Assembly: GCA_007449985.2 (NCBI GenBank)
Contig: VIIQ02000296.1
Coordinates: forward strand, 19,226 to 83,225
Direction: 5' to 3'
Source: Desmodesmus armatus
Lineage: Eukaryota > Chlorophyta > Chlorophyceae > Sphaeropleales > Scenedesmaceae
DNA: 64,000 nucleotides
The stretch's first letter is position 1. Each line of letters begins with the position of its first letter. Shown here in pieces: positions 22,440-34,000 of this stretch. A program made the translations under genes and the position numbers. The notes under the pieces were generated by a model. It was not told the DNA's origin, ran no database searches, and saw only the letters and a list, made by a program, of their open reading frames with translations.

Positions 22440-24888
22440 GGTCTGGTGAAAGGGCAGCAAAGGCAGCAGCCAGACGCAGGAGCAGAATTTGAGATAACTA
22501 TGTGTTCAATTGTATGTTTCATCCTCGTAGACAGGCTGAGCAGACATAGAAGCAATAGGCAGGACAGGCTGCAAGAGGCGTTTCTGCCAGCTAAGCAAGC
22601 AACAGCATGCCGCTTGAGTGAAACGAAAAATTCTTTGTTTTTGAAGTCTTAGAAATAGCTTCAAAGCGTCAGCAGCGTTCATCCCACCTGTTGCCTGTTG
22701 AAGGGGTCACTGCAGCTGGGCTGGATAGTACGCTTGATGGGGCGTTTGGGATGTTAGAGCACTGAGATGGACAGGGATGTTGGGGTGGGTTGTGATCAAG
22801 CCGTTGTAAGAAGCATACATGGTCAATTCTAGGTGTTGTAGGTATTGACTGTAGTGCCGCGCGGCACCGAACGGAAGCTGGATCCGTCGTCCAAGTACTG
22901 TGACCGAAAAGACGAAAGACTGATTATGATAAATTAGTGTGTTCATGTCCCCAACGAGCATGTTTTGTGCCTTGGTTCAGCTCAGACAGGTCCACCCCGC
23001 TGCCTGTGACCGGAAAGGAACAGCACCGACCCGCATGTTCGACCGCAATCATAGCTGTTGGCACGATTCAAGGAAATCACATGCAAACACTTTACCAGTT
23101 CAGCCAAAGATACTATGGTATGCTTTTGAACCTGCCTTGAAAGCCCCACCACTCCCCCAGTGGGAGTGCTTTTCAACCACAACCAGTCTATTAATGTCAC
23201 ACCTGTGACTTTGGATCTTGAAAGGTTATGCCAGTCGTTCATTGATGTTGCGGAGAGCCCAACCTGCACACAATTGGCTCTTGCAGCGGCACAATTGCAA
23301 GAGTGCTGGCTTCCCGTCTTGAAGTGTAAGCCATGCTGGGACAGTCTCTGAATGTCTGCGCCACCCACCCCCTTCAGGTTTGTTATTTTCTGAGTTCAAT
23401 CCCTACATGGTCCCTAGTAGGCTCTTCCTTGCCTGAGCGCCCCCCCCCCTTCGGTGGGCTCATAACGTGTCGGTGGTGGTCAGCTGGCTCAGCAGAACAA
23501 TGACGGGATTGGTGCTTTGTGGTTGACAGGATGACTGGAAGGGTTGTCACGGGCCATAGGTCATGAACGGTACGCACACAAGCACACACACTGGCCGGGC
23601 TCATGGGAATGCAGCAAGACAGTAGCTGCCTTGCGTGAGGACGATGGTGTGTAAAACACAAAACACACATATTTCAAAATGAAGGACCTGCTCAACACCC
23701 ACAACCTCAGGGTTCAGCAGCACCTGGGCTGGCTGGAAACCACTGTTGCCAATCAATGGCAGCACACAGCTGCCTTCGCATTTTGCCACGCAACATTGTA
23801 ATACAAACAACCACAAGCACAGCACACACAAAACCGTAGTACACAGCTGGGGCCTTGTACAGGCTCTCCAGGTTTGGGCATCAACAACAGAGTTGAGTTG
23901 AGTTGGTCAACGGAAACACAGATCGGCACAAAGCTGGCAGTCAGTCAATCAATACAGGGGCCAATCGGTGGGGCTGGCAGAAACAGCATGACGAACAGGC
24001 ACAGATGTAATGAAATATGAGCTCAAGAGGCTGTGACAAAACAGAACCTCGCACAAAAGCTGACATTAGCTGCAAGCACAGCTATGGACCAGTAGCCGTG
24101 TCGACTGCGCTATGACTAACACGCAACCCCAGAATCCATGCAGAGCGCAGCAGTCTGAAGTCCACAAGGGGGTACTATGATTGACACTTCAGCTGAGGCA
24201 ATGGGGTTGCTGCACCCACAGACAGCACTGCTGCTCTCCTTTTGGGAGGGGCATGCTGCAAGACAGCGCTGCTGTCACTGCCACTTGTGGCTCGCAATCA
24301 GCAACCCCTGAACTTCAAGAAGAGCCTTTGCTGTCAATGAATTATGCTGATGACGTCATCATAGTGAGCAGACTCACGCTGATGACTCATCTTGCAGAGC
24401 AGCAGATCACTTTGTGGCCATGTTGAAGCGCCTCTGACTGGCTGTGTCAACGCCCCTCAGCTGAGCGTTGTCGTTGTAGGCTCCTGGCATCCTGCAAGAA
24501 TGGCAGGCACATGCCAGCACAACAGCACAGCACAATGTAGCTCAGCACGGTACGATTTGACAGCAGTTGGTGATGGGTTTCAGCTGGTGTTGAGCCGTAC
24601 GCTTAGATGAGAGTGGTTGCTGCCTGCCAGCAGAGTTTGCTGTGAAGCAACAGCCAGTGCAACTAAGGTGGCCAGTGGCGGTGGAGTCATTTGCTGTGTC
24701 CCTACATGCCACATTGTGACATGCTCAACCCCCATGACAAACAGGCAAGGCGAGGCACCTCGTATGCATCTGCCTTTTGACATGACAGCAGTGTGTACAG
24801 CTTTCCAGGACCAGCACAAGCTGCACACCATGGGCAGCACCATTCCTCAACTATCCTCAGCCGCGCATTCAGCACCAAAGGCCCCAGC
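22440..24888. other. Intergenic region, no gene recognised
   Basis: This holds the upstream region of the first peptide gene and unassigned sequence. One minus-strand string after an acceptor-like tcggtcacag near 22907 reads YLDDGSSFRSVPRGTTVNTYNT and stop. It could be a lone last exon, but I find no partner exons. C-rich runs lie near 23440-23450. Confidence 0.45.
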
Positions 24889-24890
24889 AC

Positions 24891-24930
24891 TCACCAGAGT
24901 GCAGGTCCCACATGCAAAGGCACCTCAAGG
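24891..24930 (-). repeat. Echo of the last exon edge of peptide gene 2
   Basis: The sequence reads as PLHVGPALW followed by TGAGT, closely matching the true end of peptide gene 2 (FHVGPAFW and TGAGT, ending at 25050). It lies 159 bp downstream. It is a degenerate tandem copy of the exon end plus following sequence, the same kind of structure as in the FtsHi and DnaJ genes. Confidence 0.65.
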
Positions 24931-25049
24931 GCAATGGCCATTGACTTGACAGCTGTTTTGTCTGCCTTTCCAGGCACAGCTGTAAACTCTGGCAGGTGCC
25001 CTCAGCTACAATGCTCCGCCGTGTTGTTATTGCTGAACGATTTCGACAC

Positions 25050-25765
25050 TCACCAGAAGGCAGGTCCCACATGGAAGGGTTGAAACACATTGGATCCTTG
25101 GCCCATGTCCCAACCATCCAATTGCAGCATCTTCCTGGCTGGTGGTGCAGCCTTCACTGGTGCAGTGGCTGCAGGAACCTTGTTGTCAGCGATTGGGTCA
25201 TAACAGCTGGCAACTGTGAGCAAGACAGCGGCATAGAGAGGCGTGAGCAAGACAGTGGCATAGAGAGGCAGGTTGTGTGAGTGGTGAGGTGTGTTAACAG
25301 GGCCTAGAACGCTGCGCGCAGCGTAAAGTACCTCTTGAATAGCATGAGTGCCTCATTGCTGCAGCAAAGATTGTGCGTGTGTGAGATGATGTAAGGTATC
25401 AAGCATGGTGTGTTGGAGCTGCAGCTACAGAACATGGCCCCAGCCAACAAGCCATACTGGCCCTGCATGGCTGCTGCTGTTGTTGCTGGGTCTCTGCTGC
25501 TGTCCTGTGTCTGTGGCACACACGCATTGCCAAGGAAGAATCAAAAGTATGCTTGTGTGGTGCCTATGCCACGCTGTGAGTGCCTTCTAGTTGGTCAGCA
25601 CAGTTTCCTGCTGCATGGTACGCTTGTACTGCTGTGTCTGCAGCTCCTGTCATGCTGCTGGGAGTCAGCAGCGTGCCACAGGCAATACTGCAGTACTTCT
25701 AGCATGCACGTACCCGCAATGATCGCCACCAGCAGCAGCACTTTCAAAATTCTGGAGTAAGTCAT
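25050..25765 (-). CDS. Small secreted protein, paralogue 2 (PIADNKVP family)
   Basis: Two exons (minus), 25714-25765 and 25050-25213, encode 71 residues. The N-terminus MTYSRILKVLLLVAIIAG is a signal peptide ending at a phase-1 intron, as in the paralogue at 22000-22439. The mature part is CYDPIADNKVPA, then RKMLQLDGWDMGQG, ending FHVGPAFW and TGA. Against paralogue 1 the motif PIADNKVP is identical and the RK(L/M)LQ and P(A/P)FW ends are conserved, while the middle differs. The other frame of the first exon is also open (25665-25886) and slightly gene-like, so the start is less certain than the shared second exon. An echo of the gene end lies at 24891-24930. Function unknown. Confidence 0.62.
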
Positions 25766-26506
25766 CGCTCAAGAAGGCAGGTGATGGTGCTGGAACCTCT
25801 GCTGTCGGCTCTGGCACTACTGCTGCTGCTTTTGAGTCAGGACCTGCTTGAAGACGTAGCGTCTGCAACAAACATTCAAACAACACGAAGATTCAGTTCT
25901 ATTGCTGAATTGACACATCAATTGCGTGCATGCTTATGAGGGCAGCTTCAGCGGTCTCACCAGGTTTGACCGACTGACTGACAGTGGAAACCCAGTACTC
26001 AGTGTAACTTAGACATTTATAGCAGTTTTTGAACGCTTAGCAAGTGTCCACTCACCTGGTTGCTCTGAAATCCGGACACTTGCACTTTGGCGCGCGAATT
26101 TGCAAATGGCAGCAGTCGAGGGGGTGGCTGGTGCACTGATGGTGCGTGCTGTGTGCCGAAAAAGCCATGGGTGCCTAAATTTGAAAGCAGCATCTGCACG
26201 CGGGGGCGCGGCATAGTAGGCACGCTCACACTTGACGATCGAAGCTGCTGCGGCCTGCAGCAAGCGTCGCTGCCATCCAGCTGGATGCAGCCAGGTCTCT
26301 CATATTGGTGGCCTATCAAAGCCCCAAGTCACAACATCTTCAGCTTGACAGACAGTGTCATGTGTACTATGCATACTGTACACGGTACGTACTGCTCCGC
26401 ACAAACTCACAAGGTTACAAAGCCAGAGCAACGCCACAACAGTATGTACACACGATACCTGACGATACAGCCAAACATTACGTAAAGAAGCCGAAATGCA
26501 ATCTCA
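25766..26506. other. Spacer between peptide gene 2 and the RPH1-like gene
   Basis: This should contain the promoter of peptide gene 2 and the 3'UTR of the RPH1-like gene. A minus-strand open stretch at about 26060-26270 ends in a CAG followed by GTGAGT and could be an exon, but it has no recognisable content or confirmed partner. Confidence 0.45.
26415..26419 (-). terminator. TGTAA poly(A) signal of the RPH1-like gene
   Basis: TGTAA on the minus strand lies 88 bp past the stop codon of the RPH1-like gene, a usual distance for green-algal 3'UTRs. Confidence 0.5.
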
Positions 26507-27383
26507 TTACTGCTCCTCCTGCTGCTCTGTGCTGACTTCACCACTGCTGCCAGCTGCTGCTGCTGCCACTGCTGTCCCTAGAGGTAGGCCATACACCTCA
26601 GACCACACTCCCTGTGGCATCAGGACATAAATACAGACAAAAACAAACGAAACAGCAGCAGGACATACCCATACAATGTGTGTTAGCGATCCAGTCCCTT
26701 TGCAGAACCAAGATTGTTCTAGTGCCGCACTGCTGCTCTTGCCGCAACTGAGTTCAGACCTGCTGCCTTTTCGTACAGCATCCACTAGCTGCACCCAAAC
26801 GGTTCAGTCCAGCAGCTGCACCCCACCCAGTAACAACGTGTTCCATTCATGTTGGCATCAAGCACAAAAGCTGAACCTTTCCCGTTCCCTCCTTTCACCT
26901 CCTGCCCCCGCCTCACCTTCCACGCGTACACTCCCACCAAGGCAACCACATCAGCAGAGAAGATGAATGGGAAGCTTTTCCACACAAATGGCAGGATCAC
27001 ATTCATCAGAGGCACCTGTGCAACCAAACCAGCACACATCAAATGCAGATCATTGACTCTGGCACAATGCACAACAAAGCCAGATTTCCAAAGCTGCATT
27101 CACATCAAATACTCCGTCAGCTAACACTGCGTGTCACCATCGTTATGGCTGCCCTCATTCCATAGTAATCACTCTCATGCTGTGAACTTGGGTCTATCAT
27201 GCAGTTGAAATTCAAGGTTCTAGCTGGGAAACTTCCTTGAAGCTCCACAGCAAGAAACTTGCATTCCAACAGCATGATAGACCAAAGTTCACAGCATGAG
27301 AGCGATTACTACTGTGTTTGCACACTCCCACTTGCATCAACTCACCAGCAGGAACAGCAGGTTGAGTGCATCCTTCTCCCTGC

Positions 27384-27418
<35 letters not shown>

Positions 27419-27722
27419 TCAGGCGGCAACGCATTTCAGCGACCCCACGCCTGACCCACGACCCAAGCAAGCGCAACAGCCACTGATGCACAGCAACAGA
27501 CACACTTGCGCAGGCCTTGAAACGGACGACGCAGGTGCACTGACTGGCACGTGCGCTAGCAAGGTAACACAGGAACCCTGGTGTCAGGGGGCTGGAGACA
27601 TACCCTCATTGACAGAGGCTAAGAATCCTGCAACACCCCAACGAGCTGCCCCCCCCCCCCTTATGTGATGCGTACCTGGGTGTGCACTCCTTAGCACGCA
27701 GTGAGGGGATGGTGAACATCCT

Positions 27723-27782
<60 letters not shown>

Positions 27783-28961
27783 CACAGATGCTTCAGTGTC
27801 ACCTCATTAAACATGCACCATGGCTTACTTACCCTGATTGAATTCTGGCAATAGAACCCAGGTGCAAGCTGTGTCTCAACACACACAACTTGATGTCCAT
27901 ACACACAGCTAGGTGGCTGCTGGCAGCGAACCACAAGAGGCACTGACCAATATTGGTCCCAAGGTCCCAAGCATGAGCAACAACTCTCTGCACACACCTT
28001 CGCTGAACCAAAACCTATGTTGTCATTGGGGTCCAACAACATCCCTACTGCAGCTCAGACCTAAACCTGACCCCGACCTTGCCCCGACCATGAAACAAGG
28101 GTCTGCTCACCAGATGCTCCACATACCCATCAGCCGCGCAATATTGGGGTCATCACTTGGAAATATGACGTTATATGACAACAGGCCGCCAGCTACCACC
28201 GCCAGCCACGCTTGCACCTCAAAAATCTACGTCAGCAGCAGCAGCAGGACAACGGTTGTTGCAGGATGGCAGCCGCAGCCCCAGCAGCAGCCAGGCAAAG
28301 CATAACATAGCAGAAGAGGTAAAGGGCAGCTTGCTGGGCTTATGCAGACACCAAAAGCATGCACGGCTGTTGCTGTTGCTGGCATCAATGATGTTCTGTT
28401 GCTGCTTTTTGCCTGGTCACACACGATGTCGCAGCGACATTGCGAGTACTGCTGCTGCTGCTGCTCCTACTGCTGTCACCCTATTGCTGCTGTGACCCTG
28501 CTGCTGCCGAGCCCCATTGCTGCTGTGCTGCTGCTGCTGCTGGAGCTGCTGCCAGCCTGACCCTGCTGGCCCCTCTCCCCTGCTGTGGCTGCTGCTGTGT
28601 TGTCCTGCACGTTTTACAGCACGCAGCACTTGACTGCTACCAATGCTTTTCCCAGCTGCAGCTGGTATCCATCGAAAACCCCTGCTGCTGTGCAGCGTGC
28701 GGCCGGTTGTTGCTGCTGATGATGCTGATGCCCTGTTGCTGCGGCTGCTCCTGCTGCTGCCATGCCGCTGCCAAAACCTGCTGCTGCTGCTGCTGCTGCT
28801 GTCACCCATACCTGCCTCTTGCCGCTGCCTTGCCATCCCTCACACGGCACAGCACGCTGTCGCTGCTGTGCTGCCGCTCAGACCCTGCAGCAACTTGCTC
28901 TGCTGCCGCCCTGCTGATACTCTGCTGCTGCTGCTGCTGCTGCCGCTGCCGCTGCCGCTGC

Positions 28962-28999
<38 letters not shown>

Positions 29000-29715
29000 A
29001 AGCGCCACTCACATTGTACAGCACGCTGCCCTTGACAGCTGGGTTCTTGGTCTTGCCCGATGCGCGTGGTGCGAAGGTGCTGGCAGTCTGACGCGTCAAC
29101 TTGCTCAACTGCTTGTCCAGGTTCACTGTGCTGTCTGCGTGTGCAAGTGGTGGTGGTAGTGGGTGGGGAGGGAGGGGGCGTATCATCTGATTGGTTGATT
29201 GTCTGGGAGCAGTGCGTATGTATGGTGACATGGTGGTAGTGGTGAGAAGGATGGTGAATATGGAAGGGGTTGGGGAGCCTGTCTGGTGACTTGGAGGTAA
29301 CAAGGATAACATAATTACATCGTGACCCAGCACACACATGGCCGGCAACAGCCCACTTGTACCAACTTTTGACAGTGCTGTTGCGAGGCAGCAGCGTGGT
29401 CAAGTCTGTGTGTGTGGTGGACAGCACGGCATGCACCTTTCTACACTCCAAGCCCCACACAGGTGTTTGCAAAGCGCAGTGATACATACACGATGTAAAC
29501 TGCCCGGGAATCACAACGCATGGCAGGACCCCAGCAAGGCATGAGAATCACACCCACACACCTGACTCTGCACTCTGCTGCTGTTGCTGCTCCTCCACAG
29601 CTCTGCATACCAGGCTGCGACTGGATCCAATCCTGGCAACTCCATGAGGCGTCAGCGACTTGCAGGAGGCCGAAATACGTGATGTAGCCACTCTGCTGCT
29701 TGCTGCCAACTGCAT
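26507..29715 (-). CDS. RPH1-like chloroplast membrane protein
   Basis: Seven exons (minus): 29562-29715, 29013-29134, 28111-28226, 27676-27720, 27346-27379, 26917-27015, 26507-26611. All phases agree and give 224 residues. The ATG at 29715 opens a transit peptide (MQLAASSRVATSRISASCKS) with a VCRA-like cleavage site. The mature part has KNPAVKGSVLYNIFEVQ, a first membrane segment (WLAVVAGGLLSYNVIF), then GMWSIWMFTIPSLRAKEC, then EKDALNLLFLLVPLMNVILP, and a further membrane segment ending in VGVYAWK. This matches what I recall of RESISTANCE TO PHYTOPHTHORA 1 (RPH1), a plastid protein conserved in the green lineage. Its molecular role is not clear. Introns carry CAG/CTG tracts and a palindrome. 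It shares an upstream region of about 400 bp with the FtsHi gene. Confidence 0.82.
27163..27312. repeat. Imperfect palindrome inside an RPH1 intron
   Basis: The left arm (agtaatcactctcatgctg, tgaacttgggtctatcatgc) near 27163-27225 and the right arm, read on the other strand (agtaatcgctctcatgctg, tgaactttggtctatcatgc), near 27250-27312 match at most positions. Similarity reaches into the spacer. It lies between exons 26917-27015 and 27346-27379. It may be a small foldback transposon or a local inverted duplication. Confidence 0.7.
27385..27417 (-). repeat. (CTG)11 before a 3' splice site
   Basis: About 11 CAG units on the plus strand, CTG in gene sense, lie just upstream of the acceptor of RPH1 exon 27346-27379. 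In gene sense the end reads ctgctgctgtgcag followed by GGAG. Confidence 0.8.
27725..27781 (-). repeat. (CTG)19 before a 3' splice site
   Basis: About 19 uninterrupted CAG units on the plus strand, CTG in gene sense, run directly into the TAG acceptor of the 45-nt RPH1 exon 27676-27720. The tract takes the place of the polypyrimidine tract. Confidence 0.85.
28918..29001 (-). repeat. CAG/CGG tract at the 5' end of an RPH1 intron
   Basis: In gene sense this is a run of CAG and CGG units starting about 15 bp after the donor at 29012. It gives long poly-Ala, poly-Ser and poly-Gln open frames that are intronic. The orientation is opposite to the tracts found before acceptors. Confidence 0.75.
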
Positions 29716-30122
29716 CTTGACCAGTGGGTTGCAAAGTAGACAGCACGAGTGGGAGGGCCCGCTTTCTTGTGGCCGACACAAAACACCAAACTATAGCATG
29801 ACTTTGCAGGCGCAGAGCAATTGGAGCCAGATCCTTTTCCTACAATGACTAAACCTTTGGATGACAGCTTCCCGAGGACCGGACGTTTGCACCATTCAGT
29901 TGCTGCCGATGCTACATTTGCGACTTCCACTGTGATCTGTCAGCGTTCGAGCTTCAGCAGCGTCATTTCGGCAGCAGCATTGCCGGGGCAAGGTGTCTGT
30001 TGCCTGTTTCTGTTATCATTTAGCTGATCAGTACAACACAAAACACACCTCAAGTCTCCCGTCTAGCCGAGATGACGCCCTGCTGACTGCCGTCCTGAGC
30101 AGCTCAGATCACATCTTACAGG
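29716..30122. promoter_or_regulatory. Shared upstream region of RPH1 (-) and FtsHi (+)
   Basis: The two start codons, both opening plastid transit peptides, face away from each other with 407 bp between them. This spacer must hold both 5'UTRs and promoters. I see no clear TATA box on either side. A bidirectional promoter co-regulating two plastid-protein genes is possible. Confidence 0.5.
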
Positions 30123-31013
30123 ATGCAGTTGGCTCCTGCCAGCGCTTGTTCAGGCCATCTGGCTCCTCAAAAGCTGCAGCAGAATCTGGGAAGCTCTTAC
30201 AGGGCAGCTAGCTGCATCCCACAGCAAGGCAGGAGGCAATCCGTGCTGCTGCTGCCACATGCCTGCAGCATTGGACAGCGGCAGCATGTAGGGACACCGC
30301 CTCAGCTAGGCAGCAGCTGCAGTAGCAGACGCATCAGCAGCAGCCGCAATCACTGGCACAAGTCATCATGCCGAGCAGCAGCCAGCTCTCAAGACAGCAG
30401 CGGCAGTGCTGGCGATCAGCAGGAAAATGCGTCGGAGCCCCTGCAGCAGCAGGAACTCCAACAGCAGCAGCAGCAGTGGCAACAGCCACAACAGCAGCAG
30501 GTACAGCCCACACAGAGGCTGTTGTCGCTGCTGGGGCGGGCAGTTGGTCCAGCGGTTTTGCTGGCCTTTGCAGCAGCAGTTTCCCCTCGGCCCAGCCATG
30601 CAGCAGCAGCATCAACTAGCAGGTGGGTTTTTACAAGGCTTTAACAGGACCTATCAACTCTGGCAGGGCTGTCGAGCAGCAACGACGAGAGGATGATTGT
30701 GTGAAGCCCTGCTTGTGCCTGTCTGCATGGTGACGGTGTGCAACAAAAAGCAAACCCCTCAATGCCTGTGTGTTGTGTTCAGATGCCTGCATTCCATCAT
30801 TAGAGTCAACGGTGTAAATTTCAAAGCAAGCAAACCACCGTTCTCAGCTGCTTATCTTTGTCAACTTGTCAGTGTTATCAATGGTTCATGGGGCCTATTC
30901 AAAAGTGAACACTCTTGGAGGTGTTCCACACACATATATATGTTTTCAACCTTTCCATCCCCTTCCATGCTGTGCCACTTCCTGCAGATCGCCAGTGGTG
31001 ACGCTACAGCAGG

Positions 31014-31049
<36 letters not shown>

Positions 31050-34000
31050 CCGGCAGCAGCAGCCAACACAGCAGCAGCAGCAGTCGAGGCTGGTCCTTGT
31101 CGGGCTATGGGGACCTGGCAGCAGCTGCTGTTGCCCCAACAGACACCAAGCCCAGCAAGCAGCAGGTGGCAGCAGCCGTCAGGTACGCCGTATGAGCTTG
31201 GGCTTTTACTTTGTTTCCTACTTCAATGATGTACATCCATTTATGTTGGCCTTGTAGAATGCAGCACGTATCCAGTCCACCAACTGCACCAAACATCATC
31301 TGATGCTGCCTTTGCTGCCACCAATGCGCCTCAGATGCCATGCGCTCACAGCGCTTGCTGCTAACCACAGCAGCCTCCAAACTGCTGTAGTTGCTGCTGC
31401 CGCAGCTGCAGCTGGCACCCTCTTGCTGCTGCACAGAAAATCAGTAAACAGCATGGGGCATGGCAACGCTCTTCGCTGTGTATGTGCTTTAATCTCTTTT
31501 TCGTTAGTCGTTGCTTACTCTTCACATGCAGTACTGTTTCTTCCATGCTGCCAGTACATCAGCATTTTCTGCCGGCCACACCGCGTATGTTTTACTCTCT
31601 GCGCGCCGCCACCTCTTTTGTTGTTGCTGCCACAACGGCAGGTCTGAATCAGACCTTCAACGCCTTCTGCATAGGCTGCTGCTGCCGCCTTGTTTTGCTG
31701 TCACCCTTTGAGTTATGCATCGCTGACGTTTTATCGCTGTTCAAATTGTCTTGCTGCTCCGCTGCAACACGCAGGTCTGACCCAGACCTTCAACAGCTGA
31801 TAGCCAACCACAAGAAGGCTTGGTACAAGGCACACCCGGAGCGTGCGGGGTCTGGCGTATACGAGGCGCGGCTCAACAGCCAGCTAGGCATCCCACTGGA
31901 CTTTGACAGCCTCAACACCAGCATGGTGTACGCACCAGGGGACGTGGCCGACAGGTGCGTTGTGCTGGGCTTGGTTGATAAATGCAGTAGGGTTTTGTGT
32001 AGAGCCTCTATAATAAGTTATCTGATAAGTTATCTTGGGATGCCCGCTTGTGGGCAAACTAGAGGGGCCCGATTGTAGTCAACTGGCCATGCACACTGGT
32101 GGCTAGGGCCTAGTTTGTATGAGGCGCCGCTCAACAGCCAGCTGAGTATTCCGCTGGACTTTGACAGCCTCAACACCAGCATGGTGTATGCTCCTGGGGA
32201 CGTGGCAGACAGGTGCGGCTTGCCTGCTGTTTAGCCTTGCAATCTGGGGTGGTAGGTATACTAGAGGAGTTTGGAGTGTCGCGGACCAACCAAGCACACT
32301 GGCGGCTAGGGGTCTCAGATAAGCACACCGGTTTTGCACGAGGGGTCAACACGAGCATGGTGTACGCACCTGGGGACGTGGCAGACAGGTGCGTTGTGCT
32401 GGGCTTGGTTGATAAACGCAGTAGGTTCCACTGTGTAGAGTTGGCTTGGGAGCCCTGTTTGTGGGTATACGAGAGGGGGCTGGAGTGTAGCCAACTGGCC
32501 ATGCACACTGGCGGCTAGGGGTCTGGTGTGTACGAGGCGCGGCTCACAGATTTTTCTTCTTCCGCGGGCTTATGCTGTGCTCACAGGAGGGACACGGGTC
32601 AGATCTACACATTCCTCATTGCCATGCTACAAGAGAGATACGGATATCGTATGTCGTAGACACTGTGTGTTCGACCCTACTAATGGCTGTAACCCTGTGT
32701 GTGCCAATGTCCGTGCAGGAAAGACAAGGGTCAGATCTACACGTTCCTGAATGCCATGCTGAACCAGTATGACAACGAGGACTTCGACCTGGGCATCAAA
32801 CAGTTCCTCATCGAGCAGGTGTGTGTGTGTGCTGTTTTTGGTTTCGACTGAATATATTCATCAGTTAGTTTCAATTGACTAAGTTTGATAATCAAACTAG
32901 TAAAATAACCACCTCAGTTCACATGCATAGAGGACTTTAACCTGGGCATCAAGCAGTTCCTCATTGAGCAGGTGTGTGTGTGTGTGTGGGTGGGGGGGGG
33001 GGAGGGGTGTTTGTTTTATTGCGACAATGGTTCATGCTGCAACGATGGCTTTTGCTGTGCAGGTGTGTCTATATTGTCACAACCATTGAGGCCACGATAT
33101 TTTGCTGACTGCTTCTGCAGACAAGTAGGTTGTCTCCAATGCTGTACATCGTGCTGTACTGTACTATCGTACTGTAGTCAATGTGTCTTGTACTGTACTG
33201 CACTTGTCTGTCCTGCAGCAAATCCAAGAGGACATGGAAGATGGTCTTGACAAGAAGGGGGACAACAAGGACTTTGAGGAGAAGCTGGCAGAGCAGCTCT
33301 TTGCAGACGAGAACACACAGAAGATCCAGGTGTGTGTGTGGGGGGGTGGGGGTGGGGGTGGGGATCATGGGTGATAGTGGCAGTGCAGCCATTGTGGGTG
33401 TGTAGACACAGCAAGTGCATTCAGCCAGTTGTGTGGGGGGGGGGGGGGGTGCATGGGTGAGGTTTGCAGAGCAGCTCTTTGCTGACAAAAACACACAGAA
33501 GATCCAGGTAGGCGCGTGCATGGATGTTTTCATGTTGTTTAATCATCCTTCAATCGTGCAGATGCATCAAAGTGACATCCCTGATGGCGCCTTCACCACT
33601 GAGAGGTTGAAGCGGCGTGCATGACTTTACTTGAACAGCAACTTACTGACATATTTATGTATTACTCTCACTCCTGCAGATGCGTGAGAGTGACATCCCT
33701 GATGACGCTTTCACCACTGAGAAAATGGAGGAGGCCAACTTGGTGATGGGCCCACAGTCCAGCCTGTCGACTGCATGGAGGGTCAATGAGCACCTGCAGG
33801 AGCTGGCATACACACAGCTCTGGTGGGTTGATACTGCGGGGTACTGGTTGGGACTTCCAACTGGGACGGACCCAGACGTCGCCATGGGACACTTCAAATG
33901 TTTGTTCCCGGGTGCTTGGCGCGATTGCGTTCACTTTCAATCTCAGTGTCTGAAAGCAGCTGCTGCATCTGACATGTGTGATGGCACAGCATGACGCAAG

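Noticed and set aside
22842..22907. Possible last exon reading YLDDGSSFRSVPRGTT and stop (minus)
   Set aside because: The acceptor looks acceptable, but no upstream exon with a fitting donor and phase was found.
25665..25886. Alternative reading frame over peptide gene 2 exon 1
   Set aside because: It does not continue into the conserved PIADNKVP exon; the signal-peptide frame does and matches the paralogue.
28440..29000. Cys/Leu-rich plus-strand ORF of 186 codons
   Set aside because: It is the antisense reading of CAG-type repeats in an RPH1 intron.
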